Shown here piece after piece: positions 19,856 to 29,605 of a stretch of 64,000 bases of DNA. The notes beneath the pieces are model-generated. The model saw only the letters and a list, made by a program, of their open reading frames with translations. It was not told where the DNA came from and did no database searches. The position numbers and the translations under genes were made by a program. The DNA is taken from the NCBI GenBank assembly GCA_015232825.1, contig JADFYY010000002.1, positions 1-64,000 on the forward strand. Direction: 5' to 3'. Numbering within the stretch: the first letter of the stretch is position 1; each line of letters begins with the position of its first letter. Source of the stretch: Magnetococcales bacterium (lineage in GTDB: Bacteria > Pseudomonadota > Magnetococcia > Magnetococcales > Magnetaquicoccaceae).

Positions 19856-20053
19856 TCATAAGGTGATTTTAAACGATTTCAAGCTGGCCTGTAGAGGTTT
19901 GAGGAGTTGTTCCGCTGTGGGACGGGAACGGTTCCCGACTTTAATGTTATGGGCCAGCAGTGTGGGAATGTCCGGTGTTTCGGTTTCAAAGAGGAGACGA
20001 GCCAGTTGTTCCCGCTGGGCTTGGAGGTCAGGTTGGTTGGGAGGGTTCATCAA
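19856..20053 (-). CDS. Small hypothetical protein
   Basis: 65 aa; its start overlaps the stop of 20050-22476 by 4 nt. Confidence 0.45.
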   Translation of the reverse strand: MMNPPNQPDLQAQREQLARLLFETETPDIPTLLAHNIKVGNRSRPTAEQLLKPLQASLKSFKITL

Positions 20054-22476
20054 AACAGATCCATTTCTAATTGTTGAGGAAGAAAAACGGGACGTGCAAT
20101 GGATTTTTTGGGTGGATTCTTGAGTTTAAAGGCACGATCCATGAGGTAGTTGAGAATCTGAGGGCCCCGTTGTCCAAAGTCGGTAGGGGTCAGTGATACA
20201 ATGAATTGGTTTTTAAGGGTTTGTCGGTCGGCCTCATTTTGAACTCCCTGGAATGCCTCTTGATGCCTGGATCGTAACTCCTTAAGAATTTTATTCTCCA
20301 AAGGCTTGGGAATCCTGGCTGGGGAGAGGGGGATGGAGTGCCAAGCGTCAATCGGACGCTGAGAAGGGGGAATGGCCAGTAGGGCATTGATCAGGGCAGC
20401 CACTGTTGGATCGTTGGCTTTAAGATCTTCCTCAGCCAGCAAAAGGGTGTAAAAATCTTGATCCGTAAGACGCCATGCTTGGTTTTCGGTTTGACCATTG
20501 GCCCGAAAGAAGGTGAAAATTGGCTGGTTTGGCCAGCAGTTTTCCGCGATTTTTCCGTAGAGGGTCAGGAGCGTGTAACGTCGAGAAAGGTTTAGTGCAA
20601 GGCAGAGTTGGCGCATCTCTGCTTGATTGTAAACCAGTGTGGCCGCTTTATAAAAATAAGTTGAGAGTAGAATGATACACTCTGTGGTTGTTTCTGGTTG
20701 TTTAGTAAAGGCGTTGACGCTGAAGTCGGCAATGGCGAGAACCTCTTCTCGGTTTGGCGAGGTTGCGTCGCATTGAATCAAATCGTGGCGGAGACGGTCT
20801 AGGATTAAGGTGGGTATATGAAGAGCAACGGCTTCATGGAATGCCTGGACCGCATAAAAGACTTTTTGTGAGCCGTTATTGCGGCCCTCATCGAGGCGTT
20901 TTGACCCAGCGTCTGGTGAGCCGGACAAAAATTCCAGCATGGCGGTCAGGAGTGTCAGCGGTTGCGGTGGATCCAGATAAAGTTTCGCGGCCCGTGCCAA
21001 CTCCTTGCGCGCCAACTTGAAATGTTTTGTCAAAATGTGTTTGCGAGCATGGTGGAGGTGGGCGGCCAAGCGCGTTTCGGGCATGTTGGCCCGATTGGGA
21101 TTGAGTTTCTGAAGCCGACTGGCAATCCCAGAGGCTTTTTTATAGCTGCCCTTTTCCATGGCCGTTGCCATAGCGAGAGAGAGAAAGGTTTCATCTTCTG
21201 GAAACCGTTTGCTCGCTTTGTCTGCCCATTGATAATAGCTCTGCTGGTCACGTTTGAGACGACTCTTCCAAGACAGCAGTTCCTGCCAAGTTTTTTTGTT
21301 GTCGGGATCCAATTTCAGGCTGTTTTCCAGGTGTTCTATGACCCGGAATATCGAAGGATTTTGCTCTTTTTGTTCAATGCTGGCCAGATGTTGGTAGATT
21401 AAGGCGATTTTGAGTCGGTTTTCTGGCGTGGCCGTGCTGTTCTCCAAGATCAGGATGCATTTTTTCCAATAGGCGATGGCTCGAACATAGGAGAGTTGTC
21501 GTTCATGATGCAAAGCAAAGAGGCGTTCGCGTTCAAACGCTTCCAGTGGTCCAAATCGTTTTTCAAAGCGGCTGCGTTCCTCAATGCAATCCGGTAGAAG
21601 ATTGAGGCTGGCGTTGCGGATTTGGGCGTGCGGGAGTGCATCGGCATGGTTGAACAACAGGGTTATTTGCTGGCAAGGAAGGTTGGTCTGTGATATTTTA
21701 AGTAGAGATTTTAATTGCTTATCATCAATGCCGCACAACAGTGATGCCGGGATGCGGCTTGTGGGGGGCAAGTCGAGCAGGGCGGTGATGATTGCGGTTT
21801 TGGGAAGAGTCCGCATGTGGGCCAGAGCAAGCAAAGGGGCAAAGGGCGATGTGTCGGGAATCCCTGCCAGGAGTGCTGTGATTTTTTCGGTTTGGTTTGC
21901 AAGTTCCAGCAGGCTTTCTAGGATTTTGCGGCCAGAGTAAAAGGGGGAGTCTGGCCCGATGGCGACCAGTTGAGTTCGTACTGTGAGATCCTCGCCGCGA
22001 CTGTAGGCGACCAGGGCATTGCGTAGAGAAGTGGCTTGATTCCAGGGAGGCGATTGCCAAGTTTGCGGTTCTCCCGTCAGACTCACGACAGCGAATAATT
22101 CTCGTGCTATGGACCATAATTGGGGATGATCGTATTGGAGGATCGATTCATGGGCTGTAAAAAAGCGGACAGCCTTGGGATATTGTTGGGCATTGATCAT
22201 CCAGGTGAGCAGAGTGGCCGGGGGAATGGTGGAAGCGGTCCCTAAGCGTGTGGCGTGTTCCCATAAAAGGATGGCTTCTTTGAAGAGTCCATTGGCCGCG
22301 ATCTCTTTGGCTCGATTCAGTGTGGCCACAGCTTGTTCAGTACGGCGCGATTGGTTGTTTTCTTTGGCGAGGGAATTTTTGGTCAGGGTTGTTTTAGGCT
22401 TAGGGCGTTCTTCCACTGACGCAGGTTGCGGAGTGTCAAGGAATGCGACATCGCACGGTTGTGTGCTGGCTTCCAT
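20050..22476 (-). CDS. Large TPR-like hypothetical protein
   Basis: Helical repeats including a TPR-like segment (ENSLKLDPDNKKTWQELLSWKSRLKRDQQSYYQWADKASKRFPEDETFL). The start at MEASTQPC is preferred over 22533 because the upstream part overlaps a hairpin. Confidence 0.65.
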   Translation of the reverse strand: MEASTQPCDVAFLDTPQPASVEERPKPKTTLTKNSLAKENNQSRRTEQAVATLNRAKEIAANGLFKEAILLWEHATRLGTASTIPPATLLTWMINAQQYPKAVRFFTAHESILQYDHPQLWSIARELFAVVSLTGEPQTWQSPPWNQATSLRNALVAYSRGEDLTVRTQLVAIGPDSPFYSGRKILESLLELANQTEKITALLAGIPDTSPFAPLLALAHMRTLPKTAIITALLDLPPTSRIPASLLCGIDDKQLKSLLKISQTNLPCQQITLLFNHADALPHAQIRNASLNLLPDCIEERSRFEKRFGPLEAFERERLFALHHERQLSYVRAIAYWKKCILILENSTATPENRLKIALIYQHLASIEQKEQNPSIFRVIEHLENSLKLDPDNKKTWQELLSWKSRLKRDQQSYYQWADKASKRFPEDETFLSLAMATAMEKGSYKKASGIASRLQKLNPNRANMPETRLAAHLHHARKHILTKHFKLARKELARAAKLYLDPPQPLTLLTAMLEFLSGSPDAGSKRLDEGRNNGSQKVFYAVQAFHEAVALHIPTLILDRLRHDLIQCDATSPNREEVLAIADFSVNAFTKQPETTTECIILLSTYFYKAATLVYNQAEMRQLCLALNLSRRYTLLTLYGKIAENCWPNQPIFTFFRANGQTENQAWRLTDQDFYTLLLAEEDLKANDPTVAALINALLAIPPSQRPIDAWHSIPLSPARIPKPLENKILKELRSRHQEAFQGVQNEADRQTLKNQFIVSLTPTDFGQRGPQILNYLMDRAFKLKNPPKKSIARPVFLPQQLEMDLF

Positions 22477-22506
22477 GGCATACTTGTTCCTAGAGAACAA
22501 AACATT

Positions 22507-22540
22507 TGTCAGCATGAGGCCTTTTGACCTCATGCTGACA
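22507..22540 (-). terminator. Perfect 13-bp hairpin downstream of the cold-shock gene
   Basis: tgtcagcatgagg (22507-22519) / loop ccttttga / cctcatgctgaca (22528-22540), just past the csp stop at 22557. Confidence 0.75.
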
Positions 22541-22556
22541 ATAAAAGATACAACCC

Positions 22557-22769
22557 TTATAAAGGTATAACGTTTTCTGCTTTGGGGCCTTTGTCGCCAG
22601 CGACCACGTTGAACTCCACACGTTGGCCTTCTGCCAAGGTGCGAAATCCGCTACCGGAAATGGCACTGAAGTGAACAAAGATATCCCCTTTGCCACCGGC
22701 CCGCTCGATAAAGCCAAAACCTTTGCCTTCATTGAACCACTTCACGGTTCCTGTTTCACGATCTGCCAT
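22557..22769 (-). CDS. Cold-shock protein (CspA family)
   Basis: [67 protein letters not shown]. Confidence 0.97.
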   Translation of the reverse strand: MADRETGTVKWFNEGKGFGFIERAGGKGDIFVHFSAISGSGFRTLAEGQRVEFNVVAGDKGPKAENVIPL

Positions 22770-22876
22770 GGGATTTTTGACTCCTAATTATTTGCTTACA
22801 ATGACGACTGCTGACACTTTAGTCCATATAGCACAAAAAATACCAAACGTAAATAGCTTTTTCTAGTCATTTGAAA

Positions 22877-24016
22877 TCAACAAGTCAACTCGACCAAAGT
22901 GACATCATCGCTTTGTTCCAGACCTTCGCGGAATTGTTGCAAAGCCTCGTCCACACACGTCAAAGGGGTTTCTCCCGTTGCAATACGGGTCAAAAGTGGA
23001 ATCAAGCGCAACAAGTCAAACTCTTCGCGGTTTGGGTTTTTCTCTTCCACAATTCCATCGGTAAAAAACAGCACCCGATCCCCAGGTTGCAAGGCCACCT
23101 CGCTCCCTGGTTTGTCCGGTCGATGCAGAATGCCGCGCGCCATATGTCCAGAAATGATCCGCTGATGCACGATCCCCTGGCGAAAGACAAAGATGTCTGG
23201 CAGGGAACAGTTCCAGGCGAGCAATCGGTCACGGGCCGCAGAAACTTCCAGAAAACAGCCGACCATGAACATGTCAGTCGGTAGTTTTTCATACAAGGCG
23301 CGATTGACTTCCCCCAAAATCCCCGCCATGTCCATTCCAGCCGCTGTGCGAGAGTAAAAAATATCTGAGACAATGGGGCCAGCCACCGCCGCTGTTAAAC
23401 CATGGCCAGTAAAATCCCCCAACACCAGATGTTGGGTGCCATCCGGTCGAAAGGCTGCCAATAGGATATCGCCAGAACTTTTCTCAGCAGGAACCATCAA
23501 ATAGCGCAGATGGGTCCGGTCGAATTGCACGGAGTTGCGCATCCTGGAGACAATGTTTTCAATGGTTTGACGTTCAAAGGAGAGATGTTCGTTCAGCTCT
23601 TGTAGTTTCCGGTATGCGGTGCGCAAAGAGATTTGGGTGCGCACCCGCGCCTTGACAATCGGTGGACTCACCGGTTTGGTCAGATAGTCCACCCCGCCAG
23701 CATCAAATCCTTTGATTTCGTCGCCAATGTCACTCATGGCGGTGATGAAAATAATTGGAATATTTTTGGTTTTTTCGTTTGCCTTGAGGTGTTGGCAGAC
23801 CGCATAGCCATCCATGTCTGGCATCATGATGTCCAAAAGGATCAAGTCAGGGATCTGTTCTGTGGCCAATTCCAGGGCGACTGTGCCACTTTTAGCGAAA
23901 AGAAGGGTATAATCAAATTGCAGGATGGCTCGCAATAGTTTCAGGTTTGCAGTCTCATCGTCAACAAGTAAAATCGTTGATTTGGCTAAATCAATGTTAG
24001 AAATGTGGTCCAGCAT
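22877..24016 (-). CDS. Response regulator with PP2C/SpoIIE-type phosphatase output
   Basis: REC (ILLVDDETANLKLL...DLILLDIMMPDMDGYAV) followed by SpoIIE-like GDILLAAFRPDGTQHLVLGDFTGHGLTAAVAGP...VLFFTDGIVEEKN. Confidence 0.92.
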   Translation of the reverse strand: MLDHISNIDLAKSTILLVDDETANLKLLRAILQFDYTLLFAKSGTVALELATEQIPDLILLDIMMPDMDGYAVCQHLKANEKTKNIPIIFITAMSDIGDEIKGFDAGGVDYLTKPVSPPIVKARVRTQISLRTAYRKLQELNEHLSFERQTIENIVSRMRNSVQFDRTHLRYLMVPAEKSSGDILLAAFRPDGTQHLVLGDFTGHGLTAAVAGPIVSDIFYSRTAAGMDMAGILGEVNRALYEKLPTDMFMVGCFLEVSAARDRLLAWNCSLPDIFVFRQGIVHQRIISGHMARGILHRPDKPGSEVALQPGDRVLFFTDGIVEEKNPNREEFDLLRLIPLLTRIATGETPLTCVDEALQQFREGLEQSDDVTLVELTC

Positions 24017-26434
24017 TTAAAAGTGTCCATCCAAATCAATAGAAAATATTTGTTTTAATGTAATGAGTGCTTGCTCTAACTCCAGTTCATCAACTTGTTC
24101 CAATAATTTATGCATCTCATTTTGTCGCAGGCTCCGGGCGTCATAAAGATCCAGAATCCCTTTTTCTACCCCAGTGATGTTCCCTTGGGAGAGACTGCGG
24201 GCAATGGTCCGCACCAACTGGAGTGTCGTATCGTTTAATGGATTGGGCTGGAGCAGTAATTCCTCTTTATTGTTCTCCCCATCCAATGAGTTGGCCATGT
24301 CAGCGAGTTCCAGGCTCTGGCAGGAGGCGATCACTTGAGACAAGGCTGACTCAAAATCCAGGGTCAACTTATCAAGGTTGATATTTCGTTTCTCTAGTGC
24401 ATCCATTAGTGCCTGCATGTCACCATCCTCTTCTTTGCGTTGACGCAAGGCCGCATCCAAGGCCGAGGCCGCAGCTTCTAGGTCGCGGGCAGAGAGGGTT
24501 CCTGACACCCCTTTGATGGCATGAGCCAAAGATTTGGCCGCGTGAAGGTCGTGACGCGCCAGGGCTGAACGGACCAGAGTGGCATCTTCGGCATGTTTGT
24601 GGGAGAAGCCGATGAGCGACTTGCGATAGATCTCCGCATTGCCCCACTTGATCAATCCAGCGGCCACATCGATTCCGTTGAGTGACGGCCTGTTGGCAAA
24701 GGGGTCTGATCCATTGGCGGTTGTCTCCAGCACCGCTTCTTCTATCAATTTTCCGACGCCTTGCGGAACCGTTTGTTCCATTGTTTTGAACAGGCTACCA
24801 AAATCAATGGGTTTGGAAATATACCCATCCATGCCCACTTCCAGACACTGTTCTTGGTCACTTTTCATGGCCGCCGCAGTCATGGCAATAATCGGGATGT
24901 GATGACCCTCTCCGCGCACTCTTTCTTGTTCACGAATCGCTTTGGTGGCCACATATCCATCCATGCGGGGCATGTGAATATCCATCAAAATCAGCTCCAT
25001 TCCCCCTTCTTCCCAGGCGTTTAACGCCTCGTATCCATCATGGACCACCCGCACCTTGTGTCCGCATCGTTCGAGACGTAGCTTGGCCAATAGGCAATTC
25101 TCTTCAATATCTTCAACCAGTAGAATATTGAAAATGCGGGGTGTGGTGAAGGCGGTTGTGGATGAGGGCAGGTCACGCTTGCAGGTGCTTTGTTTAGAGG
25201 CGGGAAGGGTGACCGTGAAAAAAAAGGTCGTTCCTTCGTTCGGTATGCTAGAGACCTGTAATTCTCCCGCCATGCGGGCGACAATCTCCTTGGCAATGGT
25301 GAGGCCAAGCCCAGTACCACCATGGGTGCGCGTGGTGGAGGTGTCGGCTTGGGTGAAGCTTTCAAAGATGGCCGTCAGTCGTTCCGCTGGAATGCCGATA
25401 CCGGTATCTTGGACCGCGAAATGGATCTTCTCCTCTCCTCGCGATTGGGCTGATACAACGATCTGTCCTTTGTGAGTAAACTTGATGGCGTTTCCAACTA
25501 GATTCATAAATACCTGCTGCAAACGTACCGGATCGCCGATGAAACAGTTGGGTAGCACGGGGTCGATTTCTAAAAGAAGAGCCAACTCCTTGTGTTGGAC
25601 CGTTGGATTCAAGGTGGCGATGGTCTCTTCTAGGGTTTGACGCAAATCGAATACGATTTGCTCCATAATCATTTTGCCGCTCTCGATCTTGGAGAAGTCC
25701 AGAATGTCGTTGATCAAGGTCAAAAGGGCGCGGGCCGAAGAGAGGGCTGTCCCCATATATTTCCGTTTGGTCCCATCGCTTTCCATCTCTAGGAGCAGTT
25801 CGACCATGCCGATCACGGCGTTCATGGGGGTGCGGATGTCATGGCTCATGTTTGCCAAAAAGCGACTTTTGGCTTTATTGGCCAGTTCTGCAGCCTCTTT
25901 GGCGTGCCATACCTCGGCAGATTTTTTTTCTTCGGTCAGATCACGAGAGTTGCCCACCGCGCCGATGATGGTTCCATGGGCGTCACGCAGTAAGGAGGCG
26001 GAAATATAAACCGGGAACAACTCCCCACTTTTTTTCCGGCTGGTCGCCTCGCCAATGAAAAAACCGCGTTGACGCATCATCTCGCCGACGCGCGCGGATT
26101 CTTTTTCGTCGCCATATAAATGGTTGATTGGTTTTCCGATAATTTCGGCAGACTTGAAACCGTATACCTCTTCTGCGGCTTTGTTGAAAACTTTTATATT
26201 TCTGTTCTTGTCTGTAACCACGATCATGGTCATTGAGCAGTCGATGATACCGCGAGCGAACTCTTGTTCTGTGCGCAACTGTTCATAAACTTTTTGTTGG
26301 ATCCTCACTTTGAACAACAGTACGCTGACTCCAGCGAATCCTGCGATCAGGATCCATACAATGAGTGAGGATACGTCCAATGTTTGAATTGAGTCAGGCA
26401 CGAGTGACGTCGGATAGGAAAAGTTCACCATCAC
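24017..26434 (-). CDS. PAS hybrid sensor histidine kinase (TM-PAS-HK-REC-HPt)
   Basis: LANMSHDIRTPMNAVIGMVELL, NLVGNAIKFTHKGQIV, GGTGLGLTIAKEIV, REC ELILMDIHMPRMDGYVA, HPt LAHAIKGVSGTLSARDLE. Confidence 0.93.
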   Translation of the reverse strand: MMVNFSYPTSLVPDSIQTLDVSSLIVWILIAGFAGVSVLLFKVRIQQKVYEQLRTEQEFARGIIDCSMTMIVVTDKNRNIKVFNKAAEEVYGFKSAEIIGKPINHLYGDEKESARVGEMMRQRGFFIGEATSRKKSGELFPVYISASLLRDAHGTIIGAVGNSRDLTEEKKSAEVWHAKEAAELANKAKSRFLANMSHDIRTPMNAVIGMVELLLEMESDGTKRKYMGTALSSARALLTLINDILDFSKIESGKMIMEQIVFDLRQTLEETIATLNPTVQHKELALLLEIDPVLPNCFIGDPVRLQQVFMNLVGNAIKFTHKGQIVVSAQSRGEEKIHFAVQDTGIGIPAERLTAIFESFTQADTSTTRTHGGTGLGLTIAKEIVARMAGELQVSSIPNEGTTFFFTVTLPASKQSTCKRDLPSSTTAFTTPRIFNILLVEDIEENCLLAKLRLERCGHKVRVVHDGYEALNAWEEGGMELILMDIHMPRMDGYVATKAIREQERVRGEGHHIPIIAMTAAAMKSDQEQCLEVGMDGYISKPIDFGSLFKTMEQTVPQGVGKLIEEAVLETTANGSDPFANRPSLNGIDVAAGLIKWGNAEIYRKSLIGFSHKHAEDATLVRSALARHDLHAAKSLAHAIKGVSGTLSARDLEAAASALDAALRQRKEEDGDMQALMDALEKRNINLDKLTLDFESALSQVIASCQSLELADMANSLDGENNKEELLLQPNPLNDTTLQLVRTIARSLSQGNITGVEKGILDLYDARSLRQNEMHKLLEQVDELELEQALITLKQIFSIDLDGHF

Positions 26435-27038
26435 GCACCATCGATGGAATGATTTTCAGTCCAGCTCCATCGGCGGGTTCTAGGCATTGGCCGGTGGTCA
26501 GATCAAAGGTCCAGTTGTGTACGCGGCATTCCACCCGTGTGCCATGATCGGTTCCTTGGCAGAGATTGGCCTTGGAGTGGGGACAGAGGGCACTGTAGAC
26601 CGTCACATGATCTGCCTGCGAGCGGAATACGATCAGGTTGCCTGTTGAATGCTGTAAACAGTGCATGCGCTGTAATGGAAAATCGTTTAAGGATCCGAGT
26701 CGATTGTTTACGGTTGTCACTGGAGCGTTGTCTGGGATTTCTGGCAAAAGATCCATTTCTCGCATGATTTCGATGGCGTCGAGTACTTTGTTGAGGCCAG
26801 CTGCGGGAAAAGCCATGAGAACCGCATCTAAAATTTCCTCCCGGCTGGCTCCAGCCTTGAGTGCTTTGGGGGCGTATTGACGCAAGCCACGTTCTGTGCC
26901 AACGGTTACTTTTGTGACGATCTGAATGAGGTGACGGGTCTTTTCGTCCAAAGCCTGGACACTGTGTTTGTAGAAACCGAGCAGATGTGTGGCTGCTTCG
27001 GGTCGTGTTTTAGCCAGATAAGTGAGAGCTTTGGACAT
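26394..27038 (-). CDS. Carboxymuconolactone decarboxylase/AhpD-like domain fused to a Rieske [2Fe-2S] domain
   Basis: N-terminal CMD-like LDEKTRHLIQIVTKVTVGTERGLRQYAPKALKAGASREEILDAVLMAFPAAG, then Rieske CPHSKANLCQGTDHGTRVECRVHNWTFDLTTGQC. Confidence 0.78.
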   Translation of the reverse strand: MSKALTYLAKTRPEAATHLLGFYKHSVQALDEKTRHLIQIVTKVTVGTERGLRQYAPKALKAGASREEILDAVLMAFPAAGLNKVLDAIEIMREMDLLPEIPDNAPVTTVNNRLGSLNDFPLQRMHCLQHSTGNLIVFRSQADHVTVYSALCPHSKANLCQGTDHGTRVECRVHNWTFDLTTGQCLEPADGAGLKIIPSMVRDGELFLSDVTRA

Positions 27039-27307
27039 GGGTGTGTTTTTTCCCTACAAGATGTGGGCGAAGTGGCCATTTTTTTGTGAATCATCGATTA
27101 ATCTTTTAGTCCACTTTCAGGTCAATGGCAACTTTATTTTGCGATGCTGTGGTGACAGGTCTAAGGGCTTTTTTTTATATAATTTATTCAATAACAATAA
27201 TATAATCAATAATGGATTTTTTTTGTTGCGGTGCGAAAAAAATGAGTTGACCCGCTCTTACAAATGACCTATAAGGGGGGTGTGAGATTGTTAATGCAAC
27301 ACAGGCT

Positions 27308-27634
27308 TTGTCGGATGAAATGATTTGGGAGGGGAACATGAGCATGGTTTGCAGGGATTCTTCGGTCGCATCTTCAACGATTCTGATGGGCAGTCGGATG
27401 AAACAGACAGAACATGAAATGCCTGTGCCAGAGGGGTGGTCATCTGATTTTCTTCTCGACCTGTTCAGCTATCACATGGGTTGGCTGGGCAATGTGTCTG
27501 GGTTGAATGAAGCCGAGGCCAAACGGCGGGTGTTGAATTTGTTTAAGTCCGGTAAGATCGGCTATCAAGACGAAGCTGGCAACAAACGGACCTTGCCGGG
27601 TGATGTCATTGTTTGGGTCAATCGGAATGCTTAA
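27308..27634 (+). CDS. Hypothetical protein
   Basis: 108 aa ORF with coding-like sequence (GLNEAEAKRRVLNLFKSGKIGYQDEAGNKRTLPGDVIVWVN) and a possible RBS before its start region. Confidence 0.5.
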   Translation: MSDEMIWEGNMSMVCRDSSVASSTILMGSRMKQTEHEMPVPEGWSSDFLLDLFSYHMGWLGNVSGLNEAEAKRRVLNLFKSGKIGYQDEAGNKRTLPGDVIVWVNRNA

Positions 27635-27646
27635 GAGTTCCAGGTA

Positions 27647-29506
27647 TCAGTTCATCACATCCAAATAGGCTGCGGCCTCGCTCAGTGAGATTTTTCCTTC
27701 CAGAACCTTTCTGAGTCCGCTAGCGATCAAGGGTTGAAACCCTTTGCTCCTGGCGGTTGAGCGCAAGGCTGTGGCACTCTCCCGACGGGCGATCATGCCC
27801 CGTAATTCATCATCAATCGGCATCATTTCATATAATACGGTGCGACCTTTGTATCCGGTCAGATTGCACTGTGGGCAACCTGTGGCTTGCCAGAGCTTGT
27901 CTGGGACAGGATCTTTCACTCCCATGGAGTGCAACACCCCTTGCTCTTTAAGGGTGATTGGGGTGAGTTGCCGGCAGTGCAGACAGAGGAGTCGGGTAAG
28001 CCGTTGGGCAATGACCAAGCTGGCGGCTGAAGAGACCAGATAGGGTTCCGCGCCCATGTCTAGCAGACGGGCCACCGCCCCTGGGGCATCGTTGGTGTGA
28101 AGGGTTGAGAGAACTAAGTGACCGGTGAGCGCGGACTGGACGGCAATGCGGGCGGTTTCGCCATCGCGGATTTCGCCCACCATGATCACATCTGGGTCGT
28201 GGCGGAGAAAATGGCGTAAGGCGCGGGCAAAGGTGTAGTCGATTTTTTCGTGGACTAGCACCTGGGTGATGCCATCCATTTTGACCTCCACGGGGTCTTC
28301 TACCGTCAGGATGTGACGGTTCTCATTGGATTGAATGAAATTCAAGGCGGCTCGCAAGGTGGTGGATTTTCCGCTACCCGTGGGACCGGTTAGCAAAATC
28401 AGGCCATGGGGCAGGGAGACGGCCCGTCGCAGACGTTCTTGGTCTTCGGCAAAAAAGCCCAACTCTTCCAGCTTGACAATGTCCACCTGCAGATCCAATA
28501 AACGCAACACCACCGCTTCACCCCGCACCGCCGGGATGACTGATACGCGAAGATCCATGTTGCGGTCTGCCAGTCGCGTGCGAATGGCCCCGTCTTGAGG
28601 CAGACGTTTTTCGGAGATATCCAAACCAGACAGCACCTTGATTCTGGAGACAATGTGATTGGCCAGATTTAACGGAATTTGGGCCTGTGGATGAATTTTG
28701 CCGTCCAGACGGAAGTCCACCCGCATGCAACGGGCGTCTGGGATTAAATGGATGTCACTGGCGTTCATGCGGGTGGCTGCCAGCAGAATGCGGTTGATCA
28801 AGGTGGTGGCATCGGTTCCGGCAATGATGGGAGATCCCTTTTCCGGCAAGGTGACGCTACGCAGATCCAGTTCACCAAGAAAGGAGGTCTCCCGGCGATT
28901 TTTTTCATCGCCATACCACAGTTCGATGGCCTTGCGGATGGCAGAGGCGGGCGTGATTGCCAGACGTATCGGATGGTCCATGAAGGTGGCGGCCTCTTTG
29001 ACATCGATCCGTCGCGGATCTTCGGCTGCCAGCAGGAGATGATCCCCTTGAAAACGGGCCGGAAAGGCGTGCCAAGCATTGGCCGTTTGGGCATCTAGGC
29101 GGCGAATCGCACCCGATTCGGCGGTCGCGGGTTGAAAGGCAAAAAAAGGGAGTCGGGAGACGGCAGCCATGGCCATGGCTAAGGCGGTCTCTCCCAGAGA
29201 TTCGGATTGAATCAGGGCATCGGCTAAGGAGAGATCGGGCTGATTGCGTTTGCTCTCTTTGGCGGTTTTTAACTCTTCGGCGGTGACGAGAGTGGTTTGG
29301 GTTAAGAATTGCACCAGTCCAGTCTCTTCATCGGTCAGGGGGTATCCCAACAGAGTGGCCAGAAGACGCGGTTCCACCAAGTCATGTTCGGCAAGGTGAT
29401 CCCGTAGTGCTTGAAAGCGCAGATCCTCTTGTAACCGTTTGTCGCTGGGGGCAAGGGTCTGGCTTGAGGTGGTCTCTTTAGGAGCTTTGGACATGGGTCT
29501 CTTCAT
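27647..29506 (-). CDS. GspE/PilB family type II secretion/type IV pilus assembly ATPase
   Basis: Walker A GPTGSGKSTTLRAALNFI, ILTVEDPVEVKMDGITQVLVHEKIDYTFARALRHFLRHDPDVIMVGEIRDGETA, Cys pairs CLHC...CPQC. Confidence 0.93.
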   Translation of the reverse strand: MKRPMSKAPKETTSSQTLAPSDKRLQEDLRFQALRDHLAEHDLVEPRLLATLLGYPLTDEETGLVQFLTQTTLVTAEELKTAKESKRNQPDLSLADALIQSESLGETALAMAMAAVSRLPFFAFQPATAESGAIRRLDAQTANAWHAFPARFQGDHLLLAAEDPRRIDVKEAATFMDHPIRLAITPASAIRKAIELWYGDEKNRRETSFLGELDLRSVTLPEKGSPIIAGTDATTLINRILLAATRMNASDIHLIPDARCMRVDFRLDGKIHPQAQIPLNLANHIVSRIKVLSGLDISEKRLPQDGAIRTRLADRNMDLRVSVIPAVRGEAVVLRLLDLQVDIVKLEELGFFAEDQERLRRAVSLPHGLILLTGPTGSGKSTTLRAALNFIQSNENRHILTVEDPVEVKMDGITQVLVHEKIDYTFARALRHFLRHDPDVIMVGEIRDGETARIAVQSALTGHLVLSTLHTNDAPGAVARLLDMGAEPYLVSSAASLVIAQRLTRLLCLHCRQLTPITLKEQGVLHSMGVKDPVPDKLWQATGCPQCNLTGYKGRTVLYEMMPIDDELRGMIARRESATALRSTARSKGFQPLIASGLRKVLEGKISLSEAAAYLDVMN

Positions 29507-29605
29507 GTAAAGATCAATGGGTTGGATTTCAAGTATGGCGGATTTTGTGGTTGCATGACAAGGAAAACATCGGCATAGTCTATTAATGAACGATCCGAAA
29601 CGAAT

